Assembly (NCBI RefSeq): GCF_041345015.1
Contig: NZ_CP166769.1
Coordinates: forward strand, 496,001 to 560,000
Reading direction: 5' to 3'
Origin: Bartonella sp. DGB1
GTDB lineage: Bacteria > Pseudomonadota > Alphaproteobacteria > Rhizobiales > Rhizobiaceae
DNA length: 64,000 bases
Within the stretch, counting starts at the first letter, position 1, and the number at the start of each line of letters is the position of its first letter. The translations under genes and the position numbers were made by a program. Positions 29,797 through 38,350 of the stretch are shown here, in pieces. The notes beneath the pieces are model-generated. The model did not search any database and was not told where the DNA came from. It saw only the letters and a program-made list of their open reading frames with translations.

Positions 29797-31068
29797 ATGA
29801 ATAATATATATCATTATAATGGTGGTTTATTACCGCGTCGACAAACACCAACAGTACAAGTAGATAAGGTGCTTATAGGAAGTAGTGCGCCTGTGGTAAT
29901 ACAATCTATGACAAATACTGATACTGCAGATATTGATGCAACAGTGGCGCAAGTTTCTGCTTTAGCTTTGGCTGGATCAGAATTAGTTAGAATAACTGTC
30001 GATCGAAATGAATCCGCTGCTGCGGTTCCTTATATTAAGGAAAGATTAGTTAGACTTGGTCATAATGTACCACTTATTGGTGATTTTCATTATATAGGTC
30101 ATAAATTATTAACGGATTATCCAGAATGTGCTCAGGCTTTAGCAAAATATCGTATTAATCCTGGAAATGTGGGTTTCAAAGATAAAAAAGACAAGCAATT
30201 TGCTCAAATAATAGAAATTGCTATGAAATATAATAAGGCTGTAAGAATTGGTGTTAACTGGGGGTCATTAGATCAAACGTTGCTTACTAGATTAATGGAT
30301 GAAAATCAAAAGTTGCAACAAAGTAAATCTACCAGAGAAGTAATGCGAGAAGCGGTAGTTCAATCTGCTTATTGCTCAGCTAAGTTTGCAGAGGAACTGG
30401 GGATGCCTGCAAATAAAATTATTTTATCAGCAAAAGTAAGTCAGTTACAAGATCTAGTAGCTGTAAATGTAATGTTAGCACAGCGTTGTTCTTATGCCTT
30501 GCATTTAGGCTTAACGGAGGCCGGCATGGATAGTAAGGCTATTGTAGCATCTAGTGCTGCCTTAGCAATTTTATTACAACAAGGTATAGGTGATACTATT
30601 CGTATATCATTAACACCTAAACCTAATGGAGATAGACGACAAGAAGTGCAAATAGCACAAGAATTATTACAATCATTATCGTTGAGAAATTTTACACCAG
30701 TAGTTACAGCATGTCCTGGGTGCGGGAGGACTACTTCTACTGTATTCCAAGAATTAGCACAAAATATACAAGAAAAATTGCGGTCTAATATGCCTATATG
30801 GCGTGAAAAATATCCTGGAGTAGAAAATCTAAAAGTTGCTGTTATGGGATGTATAGTAAATGGCCCGGGTGAATCTAAGCACGCAGATATAGGTATTTCT
30901 TTACCAGGAATAGGAGAAAATTTAGCAGCTCCAGTATTTGTAGAGGGGGTAAAAATTGCTACTTTAAGAGGCGAAAATATTGCTGAAGAATTTCATAATA
31001 TCGTGATAGATTATATTAAAAATAAATATCTACCACAGATTCCGTTGCCTGAATTAAATATTAAATGA
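29797..31068 (+). CDS. ispG: 4-hydroxy-3-methylbut-2-enyl-diphosphate synthase IspG
   Basis: IspG is the 4Fe-4S enzyme of the penultimate step of the MEP isoprenoid pathway. The 423-residue protein has the TIM-barrel start ([35 protein letters not shown]) and GVNWGSLDQ. The C-terminal cluster domain contains [18 protein letters not shown] and [12 protein letters not shown], supplying the iron-sulfur cysteines. Length fits the bacterial enzyme. It is convergent with ispA across 12 bases. Confidence 0.96.
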   Translation: MNNIYHYNGGLLPRRQTPTVQVDKVLIGSSAPVVIQSMTNTDTADIDATVAQVSALALAGSELVRITVDRNESAAAVPYIKERLVRLGHNVPLIGDFHYIGHKLLTDYPECAQALAKYRINPGNVGFKDKKDKQFAQIIEIAMKYNKAVRIGVNWGSLDQTLLTRLMDENQKLQQSKSTREVMREAVVQSAYCSAKFAEELGMPANKIILSAKVSQLQDLVAVNVMLAQRCSYALHLGLTEAGMDSKAIVASSAALAILLQQGIGDTIRISLTPKPNGDRRQEVQIAQELLQSLSLRNFTPVVTACPGCGRTTSTVFQELAQNIQEKLRSNMPIWREKYPGVENLKVAVMGCIVNGPGESKHADIGISLPGIGENLAAPVFVEGVKIATLRGENIAEEFHNIVIDYIKNKYLPQIPLPELNIK

Positions 31069-31080
31069 TTAATTTTATAA

Positions 31081-31980
31081 TTAATAAGTGCGGTTAATAA
31101 TAAAATTAATCATAGTTTGTAAATTTTTAGCTCTCTTACCAAAGGGGGCTAGAATTTCAGTTGCTATTTCTGCTTTCTTTTTTAAGATAGCTTTTGTTTT
31201 AGTTTCACCGTAATAATCAATTAAGGTTACTTTATTTTTACTAAGATCTTTTTGTGTTTTTTTTCCTGCTATTTGGCAATTAGAGTTTAAATCTAATAAA
31301 TCATCTGAAATTTGAAAGGCTTGCCCGATAATTTGACCAAAATATCGTAATTTAGAAGTTATTTCATTTGGTTGTTCAGCCATTATAGCGCCGGTTGCAG
31401 CAGCATATTCAAATAACATAGCCGTTTTTAGTGATTGCATATTTTCTATATCTGCTAATTCATTAGCTTGTTTATGTATATTAAGATCTAGATATTGTCC
31501 TGCTACCATGCCGCCAACCCCAGCAGCTTGAGATAAGAAAGAAATTAGTTCAAGCGCAATATGTGGTTTCAAATTATTTTTTGATGATGATAATAAAGAA
31601 AAGGACATTGTTAATAGAGCATCACCTACCAATATAGCGGTAGCTTCATCATATGCTTTATGTAAAGTTGGTTTACCTCTACGTATATCATCATCATCCA
31701 TAGCCGGTAAATCATCGTGTGCTAATGAATAACAATGTAATAATTCTAATGAAGCAGCAACATATAAAGAAGATAAAGAACAATTATCAAATAAGGCAGA
31801 GGATTCAATTATTATAAATGGTCTGATTCGTTTGCCACCATTTAAACTAATATATCTTATAGCTTCTAATAAGGTAATCGGACGAAATTTTTCATAATTA
31901 TCAGGTTCACAAGTCAAAATTTTTGTTAGAAAATCATTAAAATTCTTAGTATGATGATCTAATATGTTGATAAACGGCAT
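31081..31980 (-). CDS. ispA: Geranyl/farnesyl diphosphate synthase
   Basis: IspA condenses isopentenyl and dimethylallyl diphosphates to farnesyl diphosphate, the precursor of undecaprenyl phosphate and quinones. The 299-residue protein has NGGKRIRPF, the first aspartate-rich motif HDDLPAMDDDDIRRGKPT, VGGMVAGQYLDL, and the second motif QISDDLLD. These are the trans-prenyltransferase hallmarks, with the six-residue first motif of bacterial FPP synthases. No xseB or dxs flanks it here. Confidence 0.93.
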   Translation of the reverse strand: MPFINILDHHTKNFNDFLTKILTCEPDNYEKFRPITLLEAIRYISLNGGKRIRPFIIIESSALFDNCSLSSLYVAASLELLHCYSLAHDDLPAMDDDDIRRGKPTLHKAYDEATAILVGDALLTMSFSLLSSSKNNLKPHIALELISFLSQAAGVGGMVAGQYLDLNIHKQANELADIENMQSLKTAMLFEYAAATGAIMAEQPNEITSKLRYFGQIIGQAFQISDDLLDLNSNCQIAGKKTQKDLSKNKVTLIDYYGETKTKAILKKKAEIATEILAPFGKRAKNLQTMINFIINRTY

Positions 31981-32164
31981 TATTTTGTTCCTGCATATAA
32001 TAATTATTTCAAATGACCTGATTTTAACATATATTTACCTATATCTTTATATTTATTTTATAATTGTAAAAGATAATACTAGCAAAATCTAAAAAATACG
32101 TGTATAACAAATATTATTTTTGATTTGAAGAGTTAAATTATTCTTATATTCTTGGAGCATACCT

Positions 32165-32344
32165 ATGGCTGTACCTAAAAGAAAAACGTCCCCCTCTAAA
32201 AGAGGAATGCGTCGTTCCGCAGATGCTTTAAAGGCACCTACCTATGTAGAAGATAAAACATCTGGTGAATTACGTCGCCCCCATCATATTGATTTAAAAA
32301 CAGGGATGTATCGTGGTCGTCAGATTCTTTCACCTCGTGGGTAA
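32165..32344 (+). CDS. rpmF: 50S ribosomal protein L32
   Basis: This 59-residue ribosomal protein begins [20 protein letters not shown] and ends GRQILSPRG. The start is the universal L32 signature, and [10 protein letters not shown] matches alphaproteobacterial L32, which lacks the zinc cysteines found in some others. CTTGGAG lies upstream of the ATG. It is followed by a strong terminator. The gene is short and easily missed by length cut-offs. Confidence 0.96.
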   Translation: MAVPKRKTSPSKRGMRRSADALKAPTYVEDKTSGELRRPHHIDLKTGMYRGRQILSPRG

Positions 32345-32368
32345 AGGCGTTGTAGTTTTTTAAGATAT

Positions 32369-32398
32369 AAAAGGCTGGGAAACCAGCCTTTTATATTT
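32369..32398 (+). terminator. rpmF rho-independent terminator
   Basis: The stem AAAAGGCTGG / CCAGCCTTTT with loop GAAA is followed by a T-rich tract (TATATTTT), 25 bases after the rpmF stop. It has the classic form and ends the rpmF transcript before the helicase-derived gene. Confidence 0.9.
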
Positions 32399-32445
32399 TA
32401 AATTCGTGTTACATGAATATTGGATCTATCGTAAAAGAGAGTAAT

Positions 32446-33783
32446 ATGAGTTTAAATCAAGTAAAAATTGTGGCTGAAAATAATGTCGTTGATCAAGATG
32501 GAAATGTAATAGCTACATTTGATGGATTAAAAATAAAAATTTTTTCTAATGACACAGCGTTAGAACATGATTGTTTAAATATAATTTATGATAAATTATT
32601 AGAAAAATTTTTATCTTCTTCTAATTCTGATTTTTCAGTTGCCCGTGATGGTGCTTTCCGCTGGTTAGGCGTTGTAATAGGGCGCTTAGTAGCCGGAGAA
32701 GATTATCTTAATCCTAAACTGATGTTATTTTTTGATGACAAAATAAGTCAAGATATCAAAACAAAATTTACTGATAGAGCTAAAAGATTTGTTAATTATT
32801 ACTTTGAAGAAACTTTAAAGCCATTATATGCTTTAAAGGATGCAAGCAATTTAGAGGGTACTGTTAAAAAAATTGCTCAATCTATAGTAAAAAATTACGG
32901 AATTCTTGAACGTAAGCATGTTTTACTAGATATGCGTAGCTTGGAAAAAGCCGACAGAATTAAATTGAGGCAATTAGGGGTCAAATTTGGAGCTTATAAT
33001 TTATTTATACCAATTTTATTAAAACCATTAATGGTGCAAGAATTAGCTTTATTATGGAAAATATTTTATAATAAAACGGAAGTAATAGGGTTAGAACAAT
33101 TAGTAACAGCATTATTATCTGGGCGTACTTCTCAAGTAGTGGATAAAAATATACCTATGATGAGTTATAAATTATCCGGATATAGAGTGCTAGGAGAACG
33201 TGCTGTTAGAGTGGATATTCTTGAACGGTTAGCTGATATGATTCGTCCTTTATTAGCATGGGATGGTACGCCTAAAAATTATATCGAAGGAGCTTATTTT
33301 GATAATAGCTTTTTTGTAACATTACCTATGATGGCTGTATTAGGAGCAACCAGTGTTGATATGCAAGTAATATTATCAGAATTAGGTTATGTAAGTACAA
33401 TAATTGATAAAAGAGTAGTTGATGAAACTTTAGTTAATTATAGAAGTTTTAATAAATGTAATCCTGAGCCAGTAGGTGATTTATGGAAGCTTGAGAAATG
33501 TCAACTAGAGCAAGATGAGTTAGATAATAAAAAGGCCGAAGCTAGTATTAATATTTTATTATGGAAAAGATCCACTGTTAAATTTAGTAATATTTTACAA
33601 AATAGTGGTAAAACTAATGATACACTGCCCAACAAATTTACTAGTAAGAATAAATCATCGTTTATAAAGAAAAAAGACAAAAATTTTAATAATAAAAAAA
33701 TTGTTAAACCGACAAAACCGATTGATTTAAATTCTCCTTTTGCTAAATTAGCAATTTTAAAGGATAAACGTTCTAGTAACTGA
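32446..33783 (+). CDS. C-terminal half of a SUV3-type helicase, helicase motor absent
   Basis: I recognise this as the region that follows the DEAD/DEAH motor in the long SUV3/MgpS-like helicases of alphaproteobacteria. Key stretches are GNVIATFDGLKIKIF, FRWLGVVIGRLVAGEDYLNP, RQLGVKFGAYNLFIPILLKPLM, and the tail DLNSPFAKLAILK. There is no Walker A, DEXH or motif VI, and the usual 400-500 N-terminal residues are missing; rpmF and a terminator occupy that space. The location before fdxA and carD is where such a helicase gene often lies. Start 32446 has GAGAG upstream; 32413 is possible. The long intact frame suggests it may function without the motor. Confidence 0.7.
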   Translation: MSLNQVKIVAENNVVDQDGNVIATFDGLKIKIFSNDTALEHDCLNIIYDKLLEKFLSSSNSDFSVARDGAFRWLGVVIGRLVAGEDYLNPKLMLFFDDKISQDIKTKFTDRAKRFVNYYFEETLKPLYALKDASNLEGTVKKIAQSIVKNYGILERKHVLLDMRSLEKADRIKLRQLGVKFGAYNLFIPILLKPLMVQELALLWKIFYNKTEVIGLEQLVTALLSGRTSQVVDKNIPMMSYKLSGYRVLGERAVRVDILERLADMIRPLLAWDGTPKNYIEGAYFDNSFFVTLPMMAVLGATSVDMQVILSELGYVSTIIDKRVVDETLVNYRSFNKCNPEPVGDLWKLEKCQLEQDELDNKKAEASINILLWKRSTVKFSNILQNSGKTNDTLPNKFTSKNKSSFIKKKDKNFNNKKIVKPTKPIDLNSPFAKLAILKDKRSSN

Positions 33784-33823
33784 TAATAAGTAAAAATATA
33801 TTTTTTAGTATTCAGAGGTCATT

Positions 33824-34162
33824 ATGACATATGTAGTAACGGATAATTGTATTCGCTGTAAATATACCGATTGTGTAGAGGTTTGTCCGGTAGATTGCTT
33901 TTATGAAGGCGAAAATATGTTAGTTATTAATCCTGATGAATGTATAGATTGTGGTGTATGTGAGCCAGAATGTCCTGCTGAGGCTATCTTACCTGATACA
34001 GAGTTAGGATTAGAAAAATGGTTGGTACTAAATGCTGAATATGCGGCTAAATGGCCAAATATAACTGTAAAAAAAGAGCCATTAGAAAATGCTAGCGAGT
34101 TTGATGGTGTGGAAGGTAAATTAGAAAAATATTTTTCATCTAAACCAGCTACCGATGATTAA
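33824..34162 (+). CDS. fdxA: 7Fe ferredoxin FdxA
   Basis: FdxA is a small electron carrier with one 3Fe-4S and one 4Fe-4S cluster. The 112-residue protein starts [17 protein letters not shown], with cysteines arranged CxxCxxxxCxxxCP ([14 protein letters not shown]). The second set is [12 protein letters not shown]. The C-terminal region, including [13 protein letters not shown], matches alphaproteobacterial FdxA. It precedes carD, a conserved pairing. Confidence 0.95.
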   Translation: MTYVVTDNCIRCKYTDCVEVCPVDCFYEGENMLVINPDECIDCGVCEPECPAEAILPDTELGLEKWLVLNAEYAAKWPNITVKKEPLENASEFDGVEGKLEKYFSSKPATDD

Positions 34163-34211
34163 TGTATCTATATATTAGCAAGTTAAGCTATTCCTTGATT
34201 TTTATAGCTAA

Positions 34212-34258
34212 TTGTGTTATTTTATTTTAATAAATGAGGGGCATAACACAAGTTTTTT
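34212..34258 (+). terminator. Probable fdxA terminator or carD leader hairpin
   Basis: A nine-base inverted repeat, TTGTGTTAT (34212-34220) with ATAACACAA (34243-34251), is followed by GTTTTTT. The loop is long (22 bases). Position after fdxA and before carD fits a terminator or an attenuator reducing read-through into carD. Confidence 0.55.
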
Positions 34259-34278
34259 GCCGATAGGAGTGTGTTTAT

Positions 34279-34806
34279 ATGTCTGCTGTCACTAAAGTTA
34301 CTCATTCAAGTAGTTTTGAAGCTAATGAATATATTGTTTATCCTGCGCATGGGGTAGGTCAAATTACGGCTATAGAAAAGCAATCTGTAGTAGGTCATGA
34401 ATTAGAACTTTTCGTCATACATTTTGAAAAAGATAAAATGGATGTTAAGGTTCCAGTACTAAAAGCTTTATCTAGTGGAATGCGAAAGTTAGCTGATGAT
34501 AAAGAAATTAAACGTGCTTTAAAGGTTCTTACAGGTAGATCAAGAATTAAAAAAACCATGTGGTCACGTAGAGCTCAAGAATATGATAGTAAAATAAACT
34601 CTGGTTCTTTGACTACAGTTGCTGAAGTGGTGCGTGACTTATATAGAACAGAAACTCAAAATGAACAATCTTATTCAGAAAAGCAAATCTATGAAGTAGC
34701 TTTCTCGCGTATGATGCAAGAGATATCTGCTGTATATGATATCACAATGGATGAAGCTAAGAAACTCATTGAGGATAATTTAACTGTCGAAGATGAAACA
34801 TTATAG
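34279..34806 (+). CDS. carD: CarD family transcriptional regulator
   Basis: CarD binds the RNA polymerase beta subunit and stabilises open promoter complexes, often at rRNA promoters. The 175-residue protein has the N-terminal Tudor-like RNA polymerase domain (YIVYPAHGVGQITAIEKQSVVGHELELFVIHFEKDKM). The helical DNA-binding domain follows (LTGRSRIKKTMWSRRAQEYDSKINSGSL, VVRDLYR). Size and start are typical of alphaproteobacterial CarD. GATAGGAG lies upstream. Downstream is a 1-kb spacer with degenerate repeats before rpoH. Confidence 0.94.
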   Translation: MSAVTKVTHSSSFEANEYIVYPAHGVGQITAIEKQSVVGHELELFVIHFEKDKMDVKVPVLKALSSGMRKLADDKEIKRALKVLTGRSRIKKTMWSRRAQEYDSKINSGSLTTVAEVVRDLYRTETQNEQSYSEKQIYEVAFSRMMQEISAVYDITMDEAKKLIEDNLTVEDETL

Positions 34807-34839
34807 TATATCATTTTGTTTTTAACTGTTTAGTTGTTT

Positions 34840-35215
34840 TTTACAGCGTTACATTATTTAAATCTTATATTTAATTACTTTGTAGTTTATCGTATAGCTA
34901 AGTTATTTAATCTTTAATAGCTAATTGACTTTATTTCTTTGTTACTTGGTCTTGTTATTTAACTCTAATATTAATTAGCATTGTTTCTTGGTGGTCAGGT
35001 TACGTTATTTTCATTTCTATATTTAATTAGTTTGCTGACTTACCTTAGTAAAGTTATTTAATTTTTGTTGATTAATTTTGTTATCTTATCATAGGATTAT
35101 GTTATTTAATTCTTAGTCTAGCTAGCTTTGTTTTGCTGATATGATTTTAATCAGAGTTAATTTTGTTATACGGTTATAATTATCTAATTCATAATATTTA
35201 ATTAGTTCTGTGGTT
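34840..35215. repeat. Degenerate ~50-bp tandem repeats in the carD-rpoH spacer
   Basis: The spacer 34807-35853 contains no credible gene. Its first part repeats a rough unit of 45-52 bases built around GTTATTTAATCTTTA, then TATTTAATTAG and a T/G-rich segment (TTTGTTACTTGGTC). Examples of the GTTATTTAA anchor begin at 34901, 34954, 35052 and 35101, with weaker versions at 34847 and 35005. TTTAATTAG-like anchors lie between them. Copies diverge strongly, and frames are closed in all six. The pattern is seen by eye; unit boundaries are approximate, and the origin of the unit is unknown. Confidence 0.6.
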
Positions 35216-35610
35216 TTTATAATTAGATATTAATTTTTGATATCAAGATAATTCATAATATATGAAGTTAAATAATTATTTTTTAACTAAGGTGGTTTTA
35301 TCACCAATCTATATTATTTTATAGTTAGTACGAATCATATATTAAAAGTGTGATAATTTACATTAATGTTATTATAAAATTTATCTATAAATTAGTTTTT
35401 GATTCTATTATTTTTATAAAAAATTCTTTATTGGGGATATTAAACAAACATTAACCTTTGCTTTATTAGTAAATAATTATATATACTAATATAGATATAT
35501 TCTTTTTTAAATCAAATAGATAACAGCAATTTTTTATCTATCTTATTTAGCATTTTATTGATTTCTAATGTGGAAAAGAAATTAAAATTATTTTAGCGGT
35601 TTTTTCAATT

Positions 35611-35657
35611 TTATATTAAGCAAAATCTAGACAATTGCTAGGTTTTGCTTAATATAA
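35611..35657 (+). terminator. Long hairpin upstream of rpoH, terminator-like
   Basis: Twenty bases at 35611-35630 pair with 35638-35657 around a seven-base loop; 19 of 20 match and the other is a G-T pair. About six bases later comes TTTTTTT. The form is that of a strong terminator, but no gene precedes it for 800 bases. It may end an unseen transcript or insulate rpoH. Confidence 0.6.
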
Positions 35658-35853
35658 ACATGCTTTTTTTGTGCTATTTATTTATTTTAGATAATTTGAA
35701 TAAATATTTTTATTTAAAAAATATACCTACTACAGGTTGTAAAATTGAAATCAAATATTGAAAAAATATTCCCGTTAAAGTAGAAATAAAGTAAGAGGAT
35801 ATACTTTAGATATATTATTAGTGTACATGGATTTATTTAAAAAAGAGGAATAC

Positions 35854-36765
35854 ATGCAAAAAAATGCATCAGTTAAATTGTCGGTTTATAAAAAGAATAA
35901 CATCTCAGACACAACTATAGATAGGTCTATGATTAAGAGTGCTATGGCTGCTCCTTACCTTGAAAAGGAAGAGGAGTATAACTTAGCTATTCGTTGGCAG
36001 AGAGATAAAGATGAAGATGCGCTACATAAAATTACCGCATCTCATATGAGATTAGTAATTGCTATTGCAGCAAAATTTAAAAGATTTAATTTACCTATGG
36101 GGGATTTAATACAAGAAGGTTATATTGGTTTATTAGAAGCTGCAGCACGTTTTGATCCAGAAAGAGAAGTAAGATTTTCTACTTATGCTACTTGGTGGAT
36201 AAGAGCTTCAATTCAGGATTATATATTAAGAAATTGGTCAATTGTTAGAGGTGGAACCAGTTCAGCACAAAAAGCATTATTTTTTAATTTACGTAGGTTG
36301 CGTAATCAATTAATGCAGGAAGATGAAAATATCACTAAAGATGTTGTATATGAAAAAATATCTAATAAAATAGGTGTTTCTGTTTCTGATGTTGAAACTA
36401 TGGATTTTAGGTTGTCAGGCTCTGATAATTCCTTAAGCGCTTTAATTAATAGTGACGAAGACAGTTCAACAACACGGATGGATTTTTTAGTAGATACAAG
36501 ACCGTTACCGGATCTAATTATTGAAGATACATTAGATGGTGAGAAAAGGGATAAATGGTTATATAAAGCATTAGAGGTGTTAAACGACAGAGAGCTGCAG
36601 ATCATAAAAGAGCGGCGGCTTGATGATGATGGTGTAACTTTAGAATCTTTAGGAGTTACTTTAGGAATATCTAAAGAAAGAGTAAGGCAAATTGAAAGTA
36701 GAGCATTACAAAAATTGAGAGAAGCATTATTATCATATGCGGAGAATATTAATTATCACCTTTGA
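35854..36765 (+). CDS. rpoH: RNA polymerase sigma-32 factor RpoH
   Basis: RpoH directs RNA polymerase to heat-shock promoters. Sigma region 2 is clear (HMRLVIAIAAKFKRF, DLIQEGYIGLLEAAARFDPEREVRFSTYATWWIRASIQDYILRNWS). It is followed by the diagnostic RpoH box QKALFFNLRR, and by region 4 with RELQIIKERRL and LGISKERVRQIESRALQKLR. The longest frame begins at GTG 35821, but AGAGGA placed just before the ATG at 35854 makes that the better start, giving 303 residues, close to the family norm. A long repeat-rich spacer precedes it. Confidence 0.95.
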   Translation: MQKNASVKLSVYKKNNISDTTIDRSMIKSAMAAPYLEKEEEYNLAIRWQRDKDEDALHKITASHMRLVIAIAAKFKRFNLPMGDLIQEGYIGLLEAAARFDPEREVRFSTYATWWIRASIQDYILRNWSIVRGGTSSAQKALFFNLRRLRNQLMQEDENITKDVVYEKISNKIGVSVSDVETMDFRLSGSDNSLSALINSDEDSSTTRMDFLVDTRPLPDLIIEDTLDGEKRDKWLYKALEVLNDRELQIIKERRLDDDGVTLESLGVTLGISKERVRQIESRALQKLREALLSYAENINYHL

Positions 36766-36821
36766 ATAATATTTTTTTTAATATATTATCATTACATTAG
36801 TTATTATTATAAGGATGGTTA

Positions 36822-37454
36822 ATGAAAGAGATAATTATATTATTAGGAGGAGATATTAAGTTAACTGAGAGGTTAAAGCAGCAAGTAGCCAACAAAATGG
36901 TTATTGCTGCTGATGGTGGTATAAAACATGCTAAGAGCTTAGGAATAAAAGTTGATCTATGGGTAGGGGATTTTGATTCTACGGAGGAAGAATTATTATT
37001 AGAACATATAGATGTAAAAAGAGAAATATTTCCTAAGGAAAAAGATAAAACCGATGGACAAATAGCAGTTCAAAAAGCTATTCAGTTAGGTGCTAAAAAA
37101 ATAATTTTAGTTGGGGTAACAGGAGGTAACAGATTTGATCATAGTTTGTTCCATATAACTTACCTGTTATCATTAAAAAAATCTTATAATATAGATATTA
37201 TGGGAACTGATGGAGAAGTCGAATTTTATCCTTTGGTTCCTAATGAATATAAGTTTCATTTTCCTAAAGATAGTTTATTTAGCTTAATAACTTTTAGTGA
37301 TGTAAAAGCTTTATCTATAAAAGGAGCATATTGGGACTTAACTGACCGAGATGTAAAATTTGGTGATAGTATAACTTTATCTAATAAAATTATTAGCGAC
37401 TTAGTTATTAATTTTAAAGGTGGTTTGCAACTTTTAATAATATATTTAGTTTAA
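36822..37454 (+). CDS. thiN: Thiamine pyrophosphokinase
   Basis: This enzyme converts thiamine directly to thiamine diphosphate with ATP. The 210-residue protein has the family motifs ILLGGD, AADGGIKHAKSLGIKVDLWVGDFDST, the acidic KDKTDGQIAV and GVTGGNRFDHSLFHI, then a beta-rich C-terminal domain. AAGGATGG precedes the ATG. It pairs functionally with the thiBPQ thiamine importer 8.5 kb downstream, giving a salvage route that needs no thiamine synthesis. Confidence 0.92.
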   Translation: MKEIIILLGGDIKLTERLKQQVANKMVIAADGGIKHAKSLGIKVDLWVGDFDSTEEELLLEHIDVKREIFPKEKDKTDGQIAVQKAIQLGAKKIILVGVTGGNRFDHSLFHITYLLSLKKSYNIDIMGTDGEVEFYPLVPNEYKFHFPKDSLFSLITFSDVKALSIKGAYWDLTDRDVKFGDSITLSNKIISDLVINFKGGLQLLIIYLV

Positions 37455-37527
37455 AGCCTATTGTTAAAAATTAATATTGATACAGATAATTAATATTAAA
37501 GGTTCATTTATTATTAAAGGTTAAATT

Positions 37528-37827
37528 ATGAAGTTAAAACATCTATCATCAATTTTAGCGATTGGCTTATTAGTAAATTTAGCTGCTTGTACTACGAATG
37601 ATCAAGTAGTATCTGGCTTTGGTTTAACGGGGGCAACGGTAGGTGCTTTAGCAGGTGGTGCGCTAACTGGGGGTCCTATAGGAACAATAGCTGGTACTGC
37701 TGTCGGTGGTTGGGCAGGAGCTTATTTAGGGAAACAAGTAATAAAAGATAAAAATGGTAATGATGTAGTACAGTGTCGTTATAAAGATCAAGCAGGAAAT
37801 ATATTCATTGCTCCTTGTAAAGAATAA
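37528..37827 (+). CDS. Glycine-zipper lipoprotein, 17-kDa-antigen-like
   Basis: This is a 99-residue predicted outer-membrane lipoprotein. It has a short signal peptide with lipobox LAAC (cysteine near residue 21) and a glycine-zipper segment (TGATVGALAGGALTGGPIGTIAGTAVGGWAGAYLGKQV). The C-terminal part has two more cysteines (QCRYKDQAGNIFIAPCKE). It resembles the rickettsial 17-kDa surface antigen and related Gly-zipper 2TM proteins, which are structural or assembly factors of unknown detail. A hairpin terminator follows. Confidence 0.85.
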   Translation: MKLKHLSSILAIGLLVNLAACTTNDQVVSGFGLTGATVGALAGGALTGGPIGTIAGTAVGGWAGAYLGKQVIKDKNGNDVVQCRYKDQAGNIFIAPCKE

Positions 37828-37926
37828 TTAAAGTGATTAAATTTTAATAACAAGTTACTAGAAGTGATAATATTCAAAGCTGTTTGTAGTATTACCGTTA
37901 AGATTTTATTAGGTTTAAGATATTTT

Positions 37927-37968
37927 TAAGCTACTTATATAATAGGTGAATATTATATAAGTAGCTTA
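37927..37968. terminator. Bidirectional terminator between the lipoprotein gene and gapR
   Basis: A perfect 18-pair inverted repeat (37927-37944 with 37951-37968) with loop GGTGAA sits between two convergent genes. T-rich sequence lies on both outer sides. It can end the plus-strand lipoprotein transcript and the minus-strand gapR transcript. Confidence 0.8.
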
Positions 37969-37992
37969 TATTATTTATTATCTTTATTACGT

Positions 37993-38253
37993 TTAGTACA
38001 TTCCTAAAGCTTCTTTATATAATTGCAATAATGCTTCAGCCTCACGTCTTTCGTGCTCTTCTTGTTTTCGAAGTCGAATTATAGTGCGTACAGCTTTTGT
38101 ATCAAAGCCAGTCGATTTTAGTTCAAGATATACTTCTTTTATATCTTCAGCTATGGTTTTTTTTTCTTCTTCTAGTCTTTCTATTCTTTCGATAAAAGCG
38201 CGTAGTTGGCTCGCTGCAATTGTATCTTGTTTGTCTTCTAGTACGTCGTTCAC
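37993..38253 (-). CDS. gapR: Nucleoid-associated protein GapR (DUF2312)
   Basis: GapR binds overtwisted AT-rich DNA ahead of replication forks and helps topoisomerases in Caulobacter. The 86-residue helical protein closely matches that family: [29 protein letters not shown], then a basic helix with [16 protein letters not shown], and the C-terminal LYKEALGMY. Translation starts at GTG, supported by GGAGAA nine bases upstream. It is an alphaproteobacterial marker. It is followed by the bidirectional terminator. Confidence 0.93.
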   Translation of the reverse strand: MNDVLEDKQDTIAASQLRAFIERIERLEEEKKTIAEDIKEVYLELKSTGFDTKAVRTIIRLRKQEEHERREAEALLQLYKEALGMY

Positions 38254-38350
38254 TTAGTAATTCTCCTTAAAAAATTCATTAATTAGTTATTATTTAAGAT
38301 AGATTTATGGCATTTAAATGTCAAATTTAATTATTTTTCCTTGAGTTAAC

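Noticed and set aside
38308-38323. Palindrome TGGCATTTAAATGTCA upstream of gapR
   Set aside because: Imperfect and AT-rich; may arise by chance, and no regulator is known to support an operator.
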